From Egibacter rhizosphaerae (GTDB lineage Bacteria; Actinomycetota; Nitriliruptoria; Euzebyales; Egibacteraceae): a stretch of DNA of 64,000 nucleotides. The stretch lies in the NCBI RefSeq assembly GCF_004322855.1, contig NZ_CP036402.1, positions 4,030,001 through 4,094,000 on the forward strand, read 5' to 3'. The translations under genes and the position numbers were made by a program. Shown here one piece after another: positions 54,105 through 63,294 of this stretch. The first letter of the stretch is position 1. Each line of letters begins with the position of its first letter. Under the pieces are notes generated by a model. It did not search any database, was not told the DNA's origin, and saw only the letters and a list, made by a program, of their open reading frames with translations.

Positions 54105-54707
54105 GTGGGACGCGATCTCGCCGGTACGAGCGGTTCGCCGGGCGCCGACGCGGCCGAGGCTCCCGAATCGCGCGGCTCGTCCGCGCCGGCCACGGCTCCT
54201 GAGGAGCGCGGGGCGTCCCCCGACCCGGTCCGCTACCTGGTGGTGGCGAATCAGACGTTGGGTGGGAAGGCGCTGCTGGACCTCGTCACCGACCGGGCGT
54301 CACGTGGTCCGGCCGACTTCTTCGTGCTCGTCCCGGCCACACCGCGGATCGACGACGTGCTGGGCACGGGGGCCATGTACGGGGGAGTGCTGGGTGCCGA
54401 GGGGCTGGCGATCCCGCTGGACGTCGAGGACCAGGCGACCAGCCACGAGCGGGCCAGTGAGCGCCTCAGCGCGACGCTGGAGCGGTTCCGCGGCCTCGGT
54501 ATCGAGGCCGACGGCGAGGTCGGCGACCCCGACCCGCTCGAGGCGATCGGGGCCGTGCTGGCCCGGCGGCCCACCGACGAGCTCATCCTCTCCACGTTGC
54601 CCCCGGGCATCAGCCGCTGGCTGAAGCTCGACCTCGTGTGCCGGGCGCGCCGACGCTTCGAGGTGCCCGTCACGCACGTCTACGTCGAGGAGCCGGCTCA
54701 CGCCTGA
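54105..54707 (+). CDS. Hypothetical alpha/beta protein (universal-stress-like)
   Basis: A 200-residue protein. The first 40 residues are a Ser/Ala/Glu-rich disordered tail. The rest alternates strands and helices in a USP-like order: YLVVANQTLGGKALLDLV, FFVLVPATPRIDDVL, ERLSATLERFRGLGIEADGEVGDPDPLEAI, DELILSTLPPGISRWLKLDLVCRARRRFEVPVTHVYVE. The ATP-binding G-x2-G-x9-G-S motif of typical universal stress proteins is not present, so nucleotide binding is doubtful. The GTG start has GAGGAGG 5 nt upstream. It is the first gene right of the putative insertion. Confidence 0.65.
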   Translation: MGRDLAGTSGSPGADAAEAPESRGSSAPATAPEERGASPDPVRYLVVANQTLGGKALLDLVTDRASRGPADFFVLVPATPRIDDVLGTGAMYGGVLGAEGLAIPLDVEDQATSHERASERLSATLERFRGLGIEADGEVGDPDPLEAIGAVLARRPTDELILSTLPPGISRWLKLDLVCRARRRFEVPVTHVYVEEPAHA

Positions 54708-54716
54708 GGGGCGCGC

Positions 54717-55715
54717 TCAGCCGCCCACGACCGGTGTCCCGACCTTCAGCACGATCTTGCCGGTGTGCTCGCCGGCCTCCATGACGCGGTGCGCCTCACT
54801 CACCTCGTCGAGTGGTAGCACGCGGTCGATGACCGGGCGCAACGACCCGTCGACGAAGCCGGGTGCCACCTCACGCCGGAACGCGTCCGCGAGGCGCGCT
54901 TTGGCCGCGACCGAGCGCGCTCGCAGCGTCGACGCCCGGACGGTCAAGCGCCGGCGCAGGAGCCGGGCGAGGTCGAGGTCGGCGTTGGCCCCGCCCTGCA
55001 GACCGATGATCACCAGCCGTCCGTCGTCGGCGAGGGCACGCAGGTTCCGGTCGAGGTACTCGCCGCCCACCATGTCCAGGATCGCGTTCACGCCGATCCC
55101 GTCGGTGAGCTCACGAGCTCGCTCGGTGAAGTCCTCACGGGTGTAGTCGATCCCCGTCTCGGCCCCGAGCCGTCGGCACGCCTCGAGCTTGTGGTCGCTG
55201 GACGCGGTCACGAGCACGCGGGCGCCGTGGCGCACCGCGAGCTGGATCGCTGCCGTGCCGACCCCGCTCGCGCCACCGTGGACGAGGACGGTCTCCCCGG
55301 GAGCCAACTCACCCCGGACGAGGAGGTTGTCCCACGCGGTCGTGAACACCTCGGGCAGCGCCGCGGCCTCGACGAGGCCGAGGCCGGGGGGCACCGGCAG
55401 CAGTGTCGAGGCCGGGACCACCGTGCGCTCGGCGTATCCTCCCGACGCGACGACCGCCATCACGTGGTCGCCGACGGCGACGCCACGGACCTCCTCGCCG
55501 ACCTGTGCGACCACGCCCGCCAGCTCGAGGCCCAGCACGTCGCTCGCGCCCTCGGGCGGAGGGTAGAGACCGCGGCGCTGCATCACGTCCGCGCGGTTCA
55601 CGGCGGTCGCGGCGACCTCGACCAGGGCGTCGCTCGGACCCGGCACGGGGTCGGGTCGGTGCTCGAGCCGCAGGGCCTCGGGGTCCCCGGCATCGGGGGC
55701 GACCACGGCGCGCAT
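54717..55715 (-). CDS. NAD(P)H:quinone oxidoreductase, zinc-independent MDR family
   Basis: A 332-residue medium-chain reductase like the QOR/PIG3 quinone reductases. Motifs are ATAVNRADVMQRRGLYPPPEG near residue 36, LGLELAGVVAQVG near 63, LPEVFTTAWDNLLVRGEL near 120, the NADPH Rossmann loop VLVHGGASGVGTAAIQLAVRHGARVLVTASS near 145, and DMVGGEYLDRNLRALADDGRLVIIGLQGG near 220. Zinc-binding Cys residues are absent, which fits quinone or enone reduction. The ATG at 55715 is preferred because GAGAGGAG lies just upstream; the longer frame has no similarity. It converges on the preceding gene with only 9 bp between stops. Confidence 0.88.
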   Translation of the reverse strand: MRAVVAPDAGDPEALRLEHRPDPVPGPSDALVEVAATAVNRADVMQRRGLYPPPEGASDVLGLELAGVVAQVGEEVRGVAVGDHVMAVVASGGYAERTVVPASTLLPVPPGLGLVEAAALPEVFTTAWDNLLVRGELAPGETVLVHGGASGVGTAAIQLAVRHGARVLVTASSDHKLEACRRLGAETGIDYTREDFTERARELTDGIGVNAILDMVGGEYLDRNLRALADDGRLVIIGLQGGANADLDLARLLRRRLTVRASTLRARSVAAKARLADAFRREVAPGFVDGSLRPVIDRVLPLDEVSEAHRVMEAGEHTGKIVLKVGTPVVGG

Positions 55716-55878
55716 CGGCGCTCCTCTCGACCGGGCATCGGGCGGGGGGCCTCGCAGCGCGCACACCCTACCCGGACCCCCCGGCGGAGCCACGCGTGCC
55801 TGCCTGCTAGGCTCGCGGGGGCCCAGAAGTGTCAGTGTCCGCGACGGTGGCCCGGAACCCCCGGGCCACGAGGGGAGC

Positions 55879-56250
55879 ATGGTGTCCGTACAGCCTGGAT
55901 CGATCGTCACCGGTAAGGTCGTCCGCCTGCACGACTACGGCGCGTTCGTGGAGCTCGGTCCCGACGTGACCGGCCTCGTCCACATTTCAGAAGTCCACCG
56001 CGACTACGTGGAGAACATCCACGCGTACCTGACCGAGGGCGAGGACGTCCAGGTCAAGGTCCTGCAGATCAAGGACGATGGTCGCATCGACCTCTCCATC
56101 AAGCGGGCGGACCCGGATTGGGAGGAAGAGGGCCAGCGGCGGTCGTCGTCGAAGGTCGACAAGGACTTCAACCAGCGCCTGCGCAAGTTCATGCACCAGT
56201 CGGACATGATCCAGGGCGAGGTCCGTCGCCGCCGTCGCGCGCGTCAGTGA
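55879..56250 (+). CDS. S1 RNA-binding domain protein
   Basis: A 123-residue protein, most of it a single S1 domain (residues 5-75: PGSIVTGKVVRLHDYGAFVELGPDVTGLVHISEV, DVQVKVLQIKDDGRIDLSIK) like general stress protein 13/YugI and the polynucleotide phosphorylase S1 module. A short tail is Arg-rich (EVRRRRRARQ). It probably binds RNA or ribosomes; the role is not defined. ATG 55879 has AGGGGAG 4 nt upstream. The gene stands alone, with the divergent quinone reductase start 163 bp away. Confidence 0.87.
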   Translation: MVSVQPGSIVTGKVVRLHDYGAFVELGPDVTGLVHISEVHRDYVENIHAYLTEGEDVQVKVLQIKDDGRIDLSIKRADPDWEEEGQRRSSSKVDKDFNQRLRKFMHQSDMIQGEVRRRRRARQ

Positions 56251-56405
56251 CCGCTCCATTGCGCGTCCTCTTCCTCTCGGCGCGGACTTTTCGTGACCGG
56301 TGGGGCCGATAGGCCTCACGTCGGTGGTCTCGCTGCCGACGAGACCGGTGGAGCCGCCGTTGGTGCGCGTTCAGCGCGGAGCGGCGGGCCGCCGGCAGGA
56401 TCAGG

Positions 56406-56885
56406 ATGATCGAGCGAGGAGCGAGGGTGCGCGTCCTGGTGGTCGATGATGACGTGTCGGTGCGAGCCGCGGTCGCGGTGAGCATCGACGACGCCGAGGT
56501 GTGCGAGGCATCCGACGGTGCCACGGCGCTCGCGCGGATGGACGTCGAGCCGGTCGACGTCGTACTGCTCGACGTGCTCATGCCGGACGAGGACGGCTTC
56601 TCCGTCCTCGAGCGGATCCGCGCCCGCCGGAGCCCCGGCCCCGCGGTCCTGATGCTGACCGGGTTGGCCGACGAGCTCGATCACCTCGCCGCCTACCGTC
56701 TCGGCGCCGACGGGTACCTCACCAAGCCGGTGGACCCCGACGATCTCAACGACGCGGTGGCCCGGGCGTACGGGCGGACACCCGAGGAGCGCGAGGCCGT
56801 GCGCCGCGAGGAGATCGCTCGGGCCGAGCTGCTGCGCACCCTCGAGGCGGGGTTCGAGGCGGACTGGCCGACGGCCCCCTCGTAG
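56406..56885 (+). CDS. Single-domain response regulator
   Basis: A 159-residue CheY-like receiver without an output domain. Key residues are the acidic pocket in VLVVDDDVSV near residue 10, the phosphorylated Asp in VVLLDVLMPDEDG near residue 53, Thr in LMLTG near 80, and Lys in GYLTKPVD near 103. The last 35 residues are a helical tail (REAVRREEIARAELLRTLEAG). No histidine kinase lies nearby. A GTG 21 bases downstream is an alternative start. It is 60 bp before sufR on the same strand but is separated by a likely sufR promoter. Confidence 0.86.
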   Translation: MIERGARVRVLVVDDDVSVRAAVAVSIDDAEVCEASDGATALARMDVEPVDVVLLDVLMPDEDGFSVLERIRARRSPGPAVLMLTGLADELDHLAAYRLGADGYLTKPVDPDDLNDAVARAYGRTPEEREAVRREEIARAELLRTLEAGFEADWPTAPS

Positions 56886-56932
56886 GCTCCTGCGGTCCGG
56901 TCCGGCGCGCTGTCGATTTTCCGAACAGCTGC

Positions 56933-56940
56933 TATTGTTA
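56933..56940 (+). promoter_or_regulatory. Candidate -10 box of the sufR-suf operon (possibly leaderless)
   Basis: A conspicuously A/T-rich TATTGTTA lies 5 nt before the sufR GTG start, in a GC-rich setting. A -10 box this close would place transcription start at or near the GTG, giving a leaderless mRNA. An AACA/TGTT pair surrounds it and could be a repressor site. Confidence 0.4.
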
Positions 56941-56945
56941 ATTCC

Positions 56946-57734
56946 GTGACGGACACGACCGATGGTGCGCTCGTCGACCTGCTCGGGGAGACCCGAGCGC
57001 GAGTCGTCGGGCTCGTGCACCGCGGCCCTCGCACGGTGGCCGAGCTGGCCGCCGAGTTGGATCTGTCGGATGTCGCGGTTCGTCGTCACGTCCACGAGCT
57101 CGAACAGGACGGGCTCGTGGAGGGTCGCCTGGAGCCCGCGTCAGGACGCGGGCGGCCCGGCACCCGCTACCAGCTGACCGGGCGTGGGGAGCGGCTGTTC
57201 CCCGACCGCTCGGCGGCGCTCGCGGGCGATCTGCTCGAGTTCCTCGGCTCCGACGAGGGCCTCGAGGGGTTTCTCGCGTGGCGTCGGGAACGTCAGCGAG
57301 CCCGGTACGCCGAGGCGGTACAGTCCCGTGATGTCGAGACCCGGACCCGGGCCCTCGCCGAGCAGCTCACCGCCGACGGGTACGAAGCGCGCGTGGAGCG
57401 CACCGCCGACGAGCGTGGCCGCACCGTGCTGCGGTTGACCCAGGAGCACTGCGCGATCAGGCAGCTGGCTGCCTCGTACCCGCAGCTGTGCGGAGCCGAG
57501 GAGCAGATGTTCGCCGACCTTCTGGGGGCGCCCCTGGCGCGAACCCAGACCCAGGCCGGTGGCGCTGGTCGCTGTGTGTGCGAGATCCCGCTCGACGAAC
57601 CCGCAGCCGACGACCCGACCCGGAACGACCCTGACGACCCGCACGAGCGGCACGACCCGGAGGAACCGAACGACCGGGTCACGGCAGGGGTCGAGACCGA
57701 CCGACGCGACGTGGGCTCGAGAGCCCGCTTCTGA
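56946..57734 (+). CDS. sufR: SufR-type Fe-S-sensing repressor of the suf operon
   Basis: A 262-residue DeoR/ArsR-like regulator. The N-terminal winged helix ([32 protein letters not shown], residues 29-60) binds DNA. Conserved Cys at 169, 182, 210 and 212 ([22 protein letters not shown]) can hold the Fe-S cluster that signals cofactor status. SufR represses the suf genes when the cluster is loaded. After residue 218 a 45-residue Asp/Pro/Arg-rich tail follows ([20 protein letters not shown]), which is unusual. There is no Shine-Dalgarno sequence before the GTG. It is the first gene of the operon, 85 bp before sufB. Confidence 0.9.
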   Translation: MTDTTDGALVDLLGETRARVVGLVHRGPRTVAELAAELDLSDVAVRRHVHELEQDGLVEGRLEPASGRGRPGTRYQLTGRGERLFPDRSAALAGDLLEFLGSDEGLEGFLAWRRERQRARYAEAVQSRDVETRTRALAEQLTADGYEARVERTADERGRTVLRLTQEHCAIRQLAASYPQLCGAEEQMFADLLGAPLARTQTQAGGAGRCVCEIPLDEPAADDPTRNDPDDPHERHDPEEPNDRVTAGVETDRRDVGSRARF

Positions 57735-57819
57735 CCGACGCGGGCTCGAAGTCCGCACGACGAGGACGAGCGCGGGCGGCCGCGAACCCCTGCGCCCGAC
57801 CAACCAACAGGAGTGGATG

Positions 57820-59226
57820 ATGGCGACGAAGGCTGAGGATCTCCAGCTCGGCAACTACGCGTACGGGTGGCACGACGACGTCACGCCGGTCTTCGAGCCG
57901 AAGAAGGGGCTCTCCGAGGACGTCGTGCGGGAGATCAGCGCGATGAAGGACGAGCCCGAGTGGATGCTCAACATGCGCTTGAAGGCCTATGAGCACTTCA
58001 AGCGTCGACCGATGCCGAACTGGGGCGCCGACCTCTCCGACATCGACTTCAACGACATCTACTACTTCGTGCGCTCGACCGAGGAGCAGGCCAACACCTG
58101 GGACGAGTTGCCCGCCGAGATCAAGGAGACCTACGACCGGCTGGGCATCCCCGAGGCCGAGAAGCAGCGTCTCATCGCCGGTGTCGCCGCCCAGTACGAG
58201 TCCGAGGTCGTCTACCACAAGGTCCGCGAGGACCTCGAAGCCCAGGGCGTGGTCTTCCTCGACACCGACAGCGCGCTGCACGAGTACGAGGACACCTTCC
58301 GCGAGCACTTCGGGAAGGTCATCCCGCCCAACGACAACAAGCTCGCGGCCCTGAACACCGCGGTGTGGTCGGGCGGCTCGTTCATCATCGTGCCCGAGGG
58401 CGTGCACGTGGACATCCCGCTCCAGGCCTACTTCCGGATCAACCAGCAGAACATGGGCCAGTTCGAGCGGACCCTGATCATCGCCGAGCCGGGCAGCTAC
58501 GTGCACTACGTCGAGGGCTGCACCGCCCCGATCTACGACACGAACTCGCTGCACTCCGCGGTGGTCGAGCTGATCGCCAAGCCCGGCGCGCGGCTGCGGT
58601 ACACGACGATCCAGAACTGGTCGAACAACGTCTACAACCTCGTCACCAAGCGGGCTGCGGCGTACGAGGACGCGACCGTCGAGTGGGTGGACGCCAACAT
58701 CGGCTCGAAGGTCACGATGAAGTACCCGAGCGTCCACCTCATGGGCCGTGGCGCCCGCGGTGAGGTGCTCAGCCTCGGGTTCGCCGGCGAAGGCCAGCAC
58801 ACCGACTCCGGGGCGAAGATGCACCACCACGCGCCGGACACGTCCTCGAACATCGTCGCGAAGTCGGTGTCCCAGGGGACCGGCCGCACCAGCTACCGGG
58901 GACAGGTGGAGATCTCCGAGGGCGCGAACCGCGTGAAGAACTCGACGGTCTGCGACGCCCTCCTGCTCGACGAGGAGGCCCGGACCGACACGTACCCCTA
59001 CATGAACATCGCCGAGGAGGACGCGCAGATCGGCCACGAGGCCAGCGTGTCGAAGGTGGGGGAGGAGCAACTCTTCTACCTGCAGAGCCGCGGCATCGAT
59101 GAGGCTGAGGCGCTCGCGATGATCGTGCGGGGCTTCATCGAGCCGATCTCGAAGGAGCTCCCGATGGAGTACGCCGTCGAGCTGAACCGCCTCGTGTCCC
59201 TCAACATGGAGGGTGCGGTCGGCTAG
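57820..59226 (+). CDS. sufB: Fe-S cluster assembly protein SufB
   Basis: The scaffold subunit of the SufBCD complex on which Fe-S clusters are built. The 468-residue length is standard. Motifs are [15 protein letters not shown] near residue 46, [26 protein letters not shown] near 185, [20 protein letters not shown] near 235 (conserved Cys), [17 protein letters not shown] near 325, and [12 protein letters not shown] near 372, a second Cys implicated in assembly. Two ATG codons are adjacent; the second (57820) has AGGAG at 7 nt. A strong hairpin separates it from sufD. Confidence 0.97.
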   Translation: MATKAEDLQLGNYAYGWHDDVTPVFEPKKGLSEDVVREISAMKDEPEWMLNMRLKAYEHFKRRPMPNWGADLSDIDFNDIYYFVRSTEEQANTWDELPAEIKETYDRLGIPEAEKQRLIAGVAAQYESEVVYHKVREDLEAQGVVFLDTDSALHEYEDTFREHFGKVIPPNDNKLAALNTAVWSGGSFIIVPEGVHVDIPLQAYFRINQQNMGQFERTLIIAEPGSYVHYVEGCTAPIYDTNSLHSAVVELIAKPGARLRYTTIQNWSNNVYNLVTKRAAAYEDATVEWVDANIGSKVTMKYPSVHLMGRGARGEVLSLGFAGEGQHTDSGAKMHHHAPDTSSNIVAKSVSQGTGRTSYRGQVEISEGANRVKNSTVCDALLLDEEARTDTYPYMNIAEEDAQIGHEASVSKVGEEQLFYLQSRGIDEAEALAMIVRGFIEPISKELPMEYAVELNRLVSLNMEGAVG

Positions 59227-59288
59227 GACCGACCGTGTGGCCGGGTGCCCACCGGTTCTCCGGGGCGCCCGGCCGCCGTGTGTTCGCG

Positions 59289-59326
59289 CCGGCCGTGGCT
59301 CCCACGGCCGGTGGCTCCCACGGCCG
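59289..59326 (+). promoter_or_regulatory. Perfect hairpin with tandem 16-bp repeats between sufB and sufD
   Basis: CCGGCCGTGG (59289-59298) pairs exactly with 59302-59311, a 10-bp stem and 3-nt loop. The 16-bp unit GTGGCTCCCACGGCCG is repeated in tandem at 59295-59310 and 59311-59326. This lies in a 166-bp gap inside the operon and could be an attenuator, an RNA processing site or an mRNA stabiliser. Confidence 0.55.
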
Positions 59327-59392
59327 GGGCCTCACCCCCGCGGCCCGACCAGACCCGACCCCTGAGCCAGCCGAGACAAGGAGCGCGCGCCC

Positions 59393-60721
59393 GTGGCAAC
59401 TCTGAACGACCTCACCGAAGCCGACGTGGTGGCCCAGAGCGAGGCCGCAGGCGAGCCCGAGTGGCTGCGCGATGCCCGCCAGGCCGCCTACAAGGACTTC
59501 TCGGATCACGCGTGGCCGACGAACCGCGTGGAGGAGTGGCGACACACCGACCCGCGGCGCATCCCGCGTGACCGCGAGCTCGTGACGGCCGGCGAGGCCG
59601 GCGACATCGGGGTCCGGGCGGAGGGCATCGCCGTGCATCTCGAGGGCTACAGCGCCCGTCTGCGCATCGTCGACGGTGTCGTCGTCGACGCGAGCGTCGA
59701 ACCGGAGGCGGCGGCCCTGGGTGTGGTGGCCACCGATCTGGCCACCGCTGCCCGCGAGCATCCCGAGCTCGTGCGCGATCAGCTCGGCGCGGCCGTCGGT
59801 GCCGAGGACGCCTTCACCGCCGCGAACCTCGCGGCCTTCACCGCGGCGGGGTTCATCCACGTGCCGCCGGAGGTCGAGCTCGAACGCCCGGTCGCCGTCA
59901 CGATCCAGCTCACCCGCCCGGGCACCCACCTCCCGCGCCTGCTCGCGCATTTCGCCCCCAACGCGCGCGGGGACCTCGTCATCGACCGTACGGGCGGAGC
60001 CGACGCCACCGTCGTCGAGGTGGTCGAGGTGGTGGCCGAGGCGGGTGCGGCCGTGCGGGTCGCGAACAGCCAGGGGTGGGACGACGGCTGCGCGCACGTC
60101 GGCTGGCACCGGGCCCGGGTCGGCCGCGACGCGGAGGCCAAGGCCCTCGAGGCGACCTTCGGTGGCGGGACCGTCTACCTGCGCCCCGACGTACGTATGA
60201 CGGGCGAGGGTGCGAACGGGGAGCTCTACGGGGTCTACTTCGCCGGAGGGGACCAGTCGTTCCAGCACCGCTGCCTGATCCACCACGACGCGGCCCGCAC
60301 GACGAGCGAGAGCGTCTACAAGGGCGCGCTGCAGGGCGAGTCGCACACGGTGTGGTACGGCAACATCCGCATCGAGCCCCACGCGAAGGCCACGACCTCG
60401 GACGAGACCAACCGCAACCTCATCCTGACCGACGGGGCGCGGGCCGACTCGATCCCGTTCCTGGAGATCCTCACGAGCGACGTGGTCGGCTGCGGCCACC
60501 ATTCGTCGGTCGGTCAGCTCGACGAGCTCCAGCTGTTCTACATGGAGTCGCGGGGCATCCCGCGCCCCGTGGCGGCTCGGATGCTCGTCTTCGGGTTCTT
60601 CTCGGAGGTGCTCGAGCGCGTCGAGATCCCGGGCGTGACCGAGGTCCTGCAGGGCGAGATCGAGCGCGAGCTGCAGGAGGCCCCGACGGCGCTCATGGAC
60701 CCGCGGCGGGGGGCTGCGTGA
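59393..60721 (+). CDS. sufD: Fe-S cluster assembly protein SufD
   Basis: SufD pairs with SufB in the SufBC2D scaffold. The 442-residue protein has the N-terminal helical region with PEWLRDARQAAYKDFSDHAWPTNRVEEWRHTDPRRI, then a beta-helix. The conserved YFAGGDQSFQHRCLIHHDAARTTSESVYKGAL lies near 285 and the C-terminal DVVGCGHHSSVGQLDELQLFYMESRGI near 365, which carries the SufD His. The GTG start has AAGGAG about 10 nt upstream. It ends overlapping the Rieske gene by one base. Confidence 0.96.
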   Translation: MATLNDLTEADVVAQSEAAGEPEWLRDARQAAYKDFSDHAWPTNRVEEWRHTDPRRIPRDRELVTAGEAGDIGVRAEGIAVHLEGYSARLRIVDGVVVDASVEPEAAALGVVATDLATAAREHPELVRDQLGAAVGAEDAFTAANLAAFTAAGFIHVPPEVELERPVAVTIQLTRPGTHLPRLLAHFAPNARGDLVIDRTGGADATVVEVVEVVAEAGAAVRVANSQGWDDGCAHVGWHRARVGRDAEAKALEATFGGGTVYLRPDVRMTGEGANGELYGVYFAGGDQSFQHRCLIHHDAARTTSESVYKGALQGESHTVWYGNIRIEPHAKATTSDETNRNLILTDGARADSIPFLEILTSDVVGCGHHSSVGQLDELQLFYMESRGIPRPVAARMLVFGFFSEVLERVEIPGVTEVLQGEIERELQEAPTALMDPRRGAA

Positions 60722-61062
60722 TGGCGTACGAACGTGTGGCGGCGATCGAGGAGCTCGAACCCGGCGTCCCGCTGCGCGCCGACCTCGCCGAACCGGTCTG
60801 TGTGATGCGGTTCGACGACGATTCGGTCGCGGCGGTCCACGACACGTGCAGTCACCAGCAGGCCTCGCTCTCCGAGGGCTGGGTGGACGATCGGCAGGTC
60901 GAGTGTCCCCTGCACGGCTCCGCGTTCGACGTGGACACCGGGGACCCCTCTTCGCTGCCCGCGATGAAGCCGATCCCCGTCTACGCCTGCAAGGTCGAGG
61001 ACGGCGCGGTGTGGGTCGACTTGGCCGACCAGCGCAACGACGCACCCACCCCGCGCCACTAG
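60721..61062 (+). CDS. Rieske-type [2Fe-2S] ferredoxin in the suf operon
   Basis: A 113-residue soluble Rieske protein of the type found in non-heme oxygenase systems and in actinobacterial suf operons. The cluster ligands are CxH in HDTCSHQQASL near residue 42 and CxxH in VECPLHGSAFDVDTG near 61. Translation is coupled to sufD (TGATG). Its exact role in assembly is not settled; it could deliver electrons for cluster building. No oxygenase partner gene is present, which supports a Suf-related job. Confidence 0.93.
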   Translation: MAYERVAAIEELEPGVPLRADLAEPVCVMRFDDDSVAAVHDTCSHQQASLSEGWVDDRQVECPLHGSAFDVDTGDPSSLPAMKPIPVYACKVEDGAVWVDLADQRNDAPTPRH

Positions 61063-61157
61063 CCGCGAGGCCACGAGCCGCAAAGCACCACGAGCCGCAT
61101 CCGAACCGAGACCCGACGAGCCACCCACCGCACACATCACCGGAGGAGCACATCACG

Positions 61158-61898
61158 ATGGCAGACCTCGAGATCCGCGACCTGACCGTCGAGGTGGAGG
61201 GCACCGAGATCCTCCACGGCGTCGACATCGACGTGAACAAGGGTGAGACCCACGCGCTGATGGGCCCGAACGGCTCGGGCAAGTCGACCCTGGCCTACGC
61301 GATCATGGGGCACCCGAACTACGCGCTGACCGGGGGGTCGATCACGTGCAAGGGCGAGGACGTCACCGCGATGACGCCCGACGAGCGCGCCCGCCTCGGC
61401 ATGTTCCTCGCCATGCAGTACCCCACCGAGGTGCCCGGCGTCAGCCTCACGAACTTCCTGCGCCAGTCGGTGTCGACCGTGCGCGGCGAGGACGTGCCCG
61501 TGCGTCAGTTCATGAAGGAGCTGCGGGAGCAGTTCGCCGACATCGGCATGGACGAGAAGTTCCTGCAGCGCAACATCAACGAGGGTTTCTCCGGCGGCGA
61601 GAAGAAGCGCTTCGAGATCCTGCAGATGGCCATGCTGAAGCCCGAGATCGCGGTCCTCGACGAGACGGACTCGGGCCTGGACATCGACGCGGTGCGCATC
61701 GTCGCCGAGGGCGTCAACCGGCTCTCCGGGCCGGATCTCGGGACGTTGATCATCACGCACTACACCCGGATTCTCCGGTACATCACCCCGGACAAGGTTC
61801 ACGTGATGTACGAGGGGCGTATCGTGCAGTCGGGTGGTCGCGATCTCGCCGACGAGCTCGAGGAGAAGGGCTACGAGCACCTGAAGGCGAGCGCGTAA
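61158..61898 (+). CDS. sufC: Fe-S cluster assembly ATPase SufC
   Basis: An ABC-type ATPase that drives shape changes in the SufBCD scaffold. The 246-residue protein has Walker A MGPNGSGKSTLAYAIMG near residue 35, the Q-loop AMQYPTEVPG near 84, the signature motif NEGFSGGEKKRFEILQM near 144, Walker B IAVLDETDSGLDIDA near 170, and the switch His in IITHYTRIL near 203. The ATG has GGAGGAG 9 nt upstream. The 95-bp gap from the Rieske gene contains two copies of CCACGAGCCGCA. Confidence 0.97.
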   Translation: MADLEIRDLTVEVEGTEILHGVDIDVNKGETHALMGPNGSGKSTLAYAIMGHPNYALTGGSITCKGEDVTAMTPDERARLGMFLAMQYPTEVPGVSLTNFLRQSVSTVRGEDVPVRQFMKELREQFADIGMDEKFLQRNINEGFSGGEKKRFEILQMAMLKPEIAVLDETDSGLDIDAVRIVAEGVNRLSGPDLGTLIITHYTRILRYITPDKVHVMYEGRIVQSGGRDLADELEEKGYEHLKASA

Positions 61899-61971
61899 CC
61901 TGGAGTCGACGGCTCGGACCCGCCAGAGGGGTCGCCCGCCGTCCCCGCCGATCCGAGCGAGGTGGTTGCCC

Positions 61972-63267
61972 ATGACCGGAGCCGCTCACGACGGGTCCCG
62001 TCCGGCGGCCGCGCCCACCGTGACGCCCGCGACGGGGCTGGACGCGCGCACCGTGCGCAAGGACTTCCCGGGGCTCGACCGGGAGGTGCACGGCAAGCCG
62101 CTCGTCTACCTGGACTCGGCCGCCACCTCCCAGACCCCGCGCCCGGTGATCGACGCGATGGCGCGGTACTACGAGCATTTCAACTCGAACGTGCACCGCG
62201 GCGTCCATGCGCTGGCGGAGGAGAGCACCGAGGCGTTCGAGGGCGCGCGGCACGCCGTCGCGCGCTTCGTGGGTGCGGATCCCCGGGGCGTCGTGTTCAC
62301 CAAGAACGCGACGGAGGCGTTCAACCTCGTGGCGTACTCCTGGGCCCGGAAGCGGTTGGGGCCCGGCGACGTGCTGCTGTCGACCCAGATGGAGCACCAC
62401 GCGAACCTCGTGCCCTGGCAGCTCGCGGCGCAGGACGCCGGGTTCGAGCTCGCCTACGTGCCCGTGACCGACGAGGGCGAACTGGACCGCGAGCGGTTCG
62501 ACGAGATCGTGGCGAGCGGACGCGTGAAGCTCTTCGCGGTCACGGCCATGAGCAACGTGGTCGGCACGATCAACCCGGTGGCGGAGCTCGCGGGCGCGGT
62601 CCGCGCGGCGAACGACGAGGCGGTCGTGGTCGTCGACGGCGCCCAGAGCGTGCCGCACCTGCCGACCGACCAATCGGCGCTCGATGCCGACTTCCTCTGC
62701 TTCAGCGGTCACAAGATGCTGGGCCCCACCGGGGTGGGCGTGCTGGCGGCACGCCCCGAGGTGCTGGACCCCATGCCGCCGTTCCTCTCGGGCGGCGAGA
62801 TGATCACCAACGTCACCCTCGAGGGAGCGGAGTTCAACGAGATCCCGTACCGGTTCGAGGCCGGTACCCCGGTGATCGCCGAGGCCATCGGGCTCGGGGC
62901 GGCGGTCGAGTACCTGGAGCGCATCGGCATGTCCGCGGTGCGCGCGCACGAGGTGGCGCTGCTGCAACGCGCCCTGCCGGCGCTCGAGGAGGTCGAGGGC
63001 GTCACCGTCCACGGTCCGCGCGATCCCGAGCGCCGGGGCGCCGCGGTCAGCTTCAGCGTCGCGGGGCTGCATCCGCACGACATCGGTACGCTCGTCGACC
63101 GTGAGGGGGTCGCGGTGCGCGCAGGGCATCATTGCGCCAAACCGTTGGTCCGCTCGCTCGGCTCGGCGGCGACCACGCGGGCGTCGTTCTACCTGTACAA
63201 CACCGAGGACGAGATCGATGCGCTGATCGCCGCGCTCGAGGCCACGAAGCGCTTCTTCGACGTCTAG
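61972..63267 (+). CDS. sufS: Cysteine desulfurase SufS
   Basis: This pyridoxal-phosphate enzyme takes sulfur from cysteine for cluster assembly. The 431-residue group II protein has YLDSAATSQTPRPVIDAMARYY near residue 46, NSNVHRGVHALAEEST near 66, the PLP-stacking His in LLSTQMEHHANLVPW near 143, the PLP Asp in VVVDGAQSVPHL near 220, the PLP Lys in FLCFSGHKMLGPTG near 244, and the catalytic Cys in VRAGHHCAKPL near 386. ATG 61972 is chosen over an upstream TTG because GAGGTGG lies 6 nt before it. SufU, its usual partner, is next. Confidence 0.97.
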   Translation: MTGAAHDGSRPAAAPTVTPATGLDARTVRKDFPGLDREVHGKPLVYLDSAATSQTPRPVIDAMARYYEHFNSNVHRGVHALAEESTEAFEGARHAVARFVGADPRGVVFTKNATEAFNLVAYSWARKRLGPGDVLLSTQMEHHANLVPWQLAAQDAGFELAYVPVTDEGELDRERFDEIVASGRVKLFAVTAMSNVVGTINPVAELAGAVRAANDEAVVVVDGAQSVPHLPTDQSALDADFLCFSGHKMLGPTGVGVLAARPEVLDPMPPFLSGGEMITNVTLEGAEFNEIPYRFEAGTPVIAEAIGLGAAVEYLERIGMSAVRAHEVALLQRALPALEEVEGVTVHGPRDPERRGAAVSFSVAGLHPHDIGTLVDREGVAVRAGHHCAKPLVRSLGSAATTRASFYLYNTEDEIDALIAALEATKRFFDV

Positions 63268-63294
63268 CGACGTCGGGCGCGAGGGGGAGAGCAG

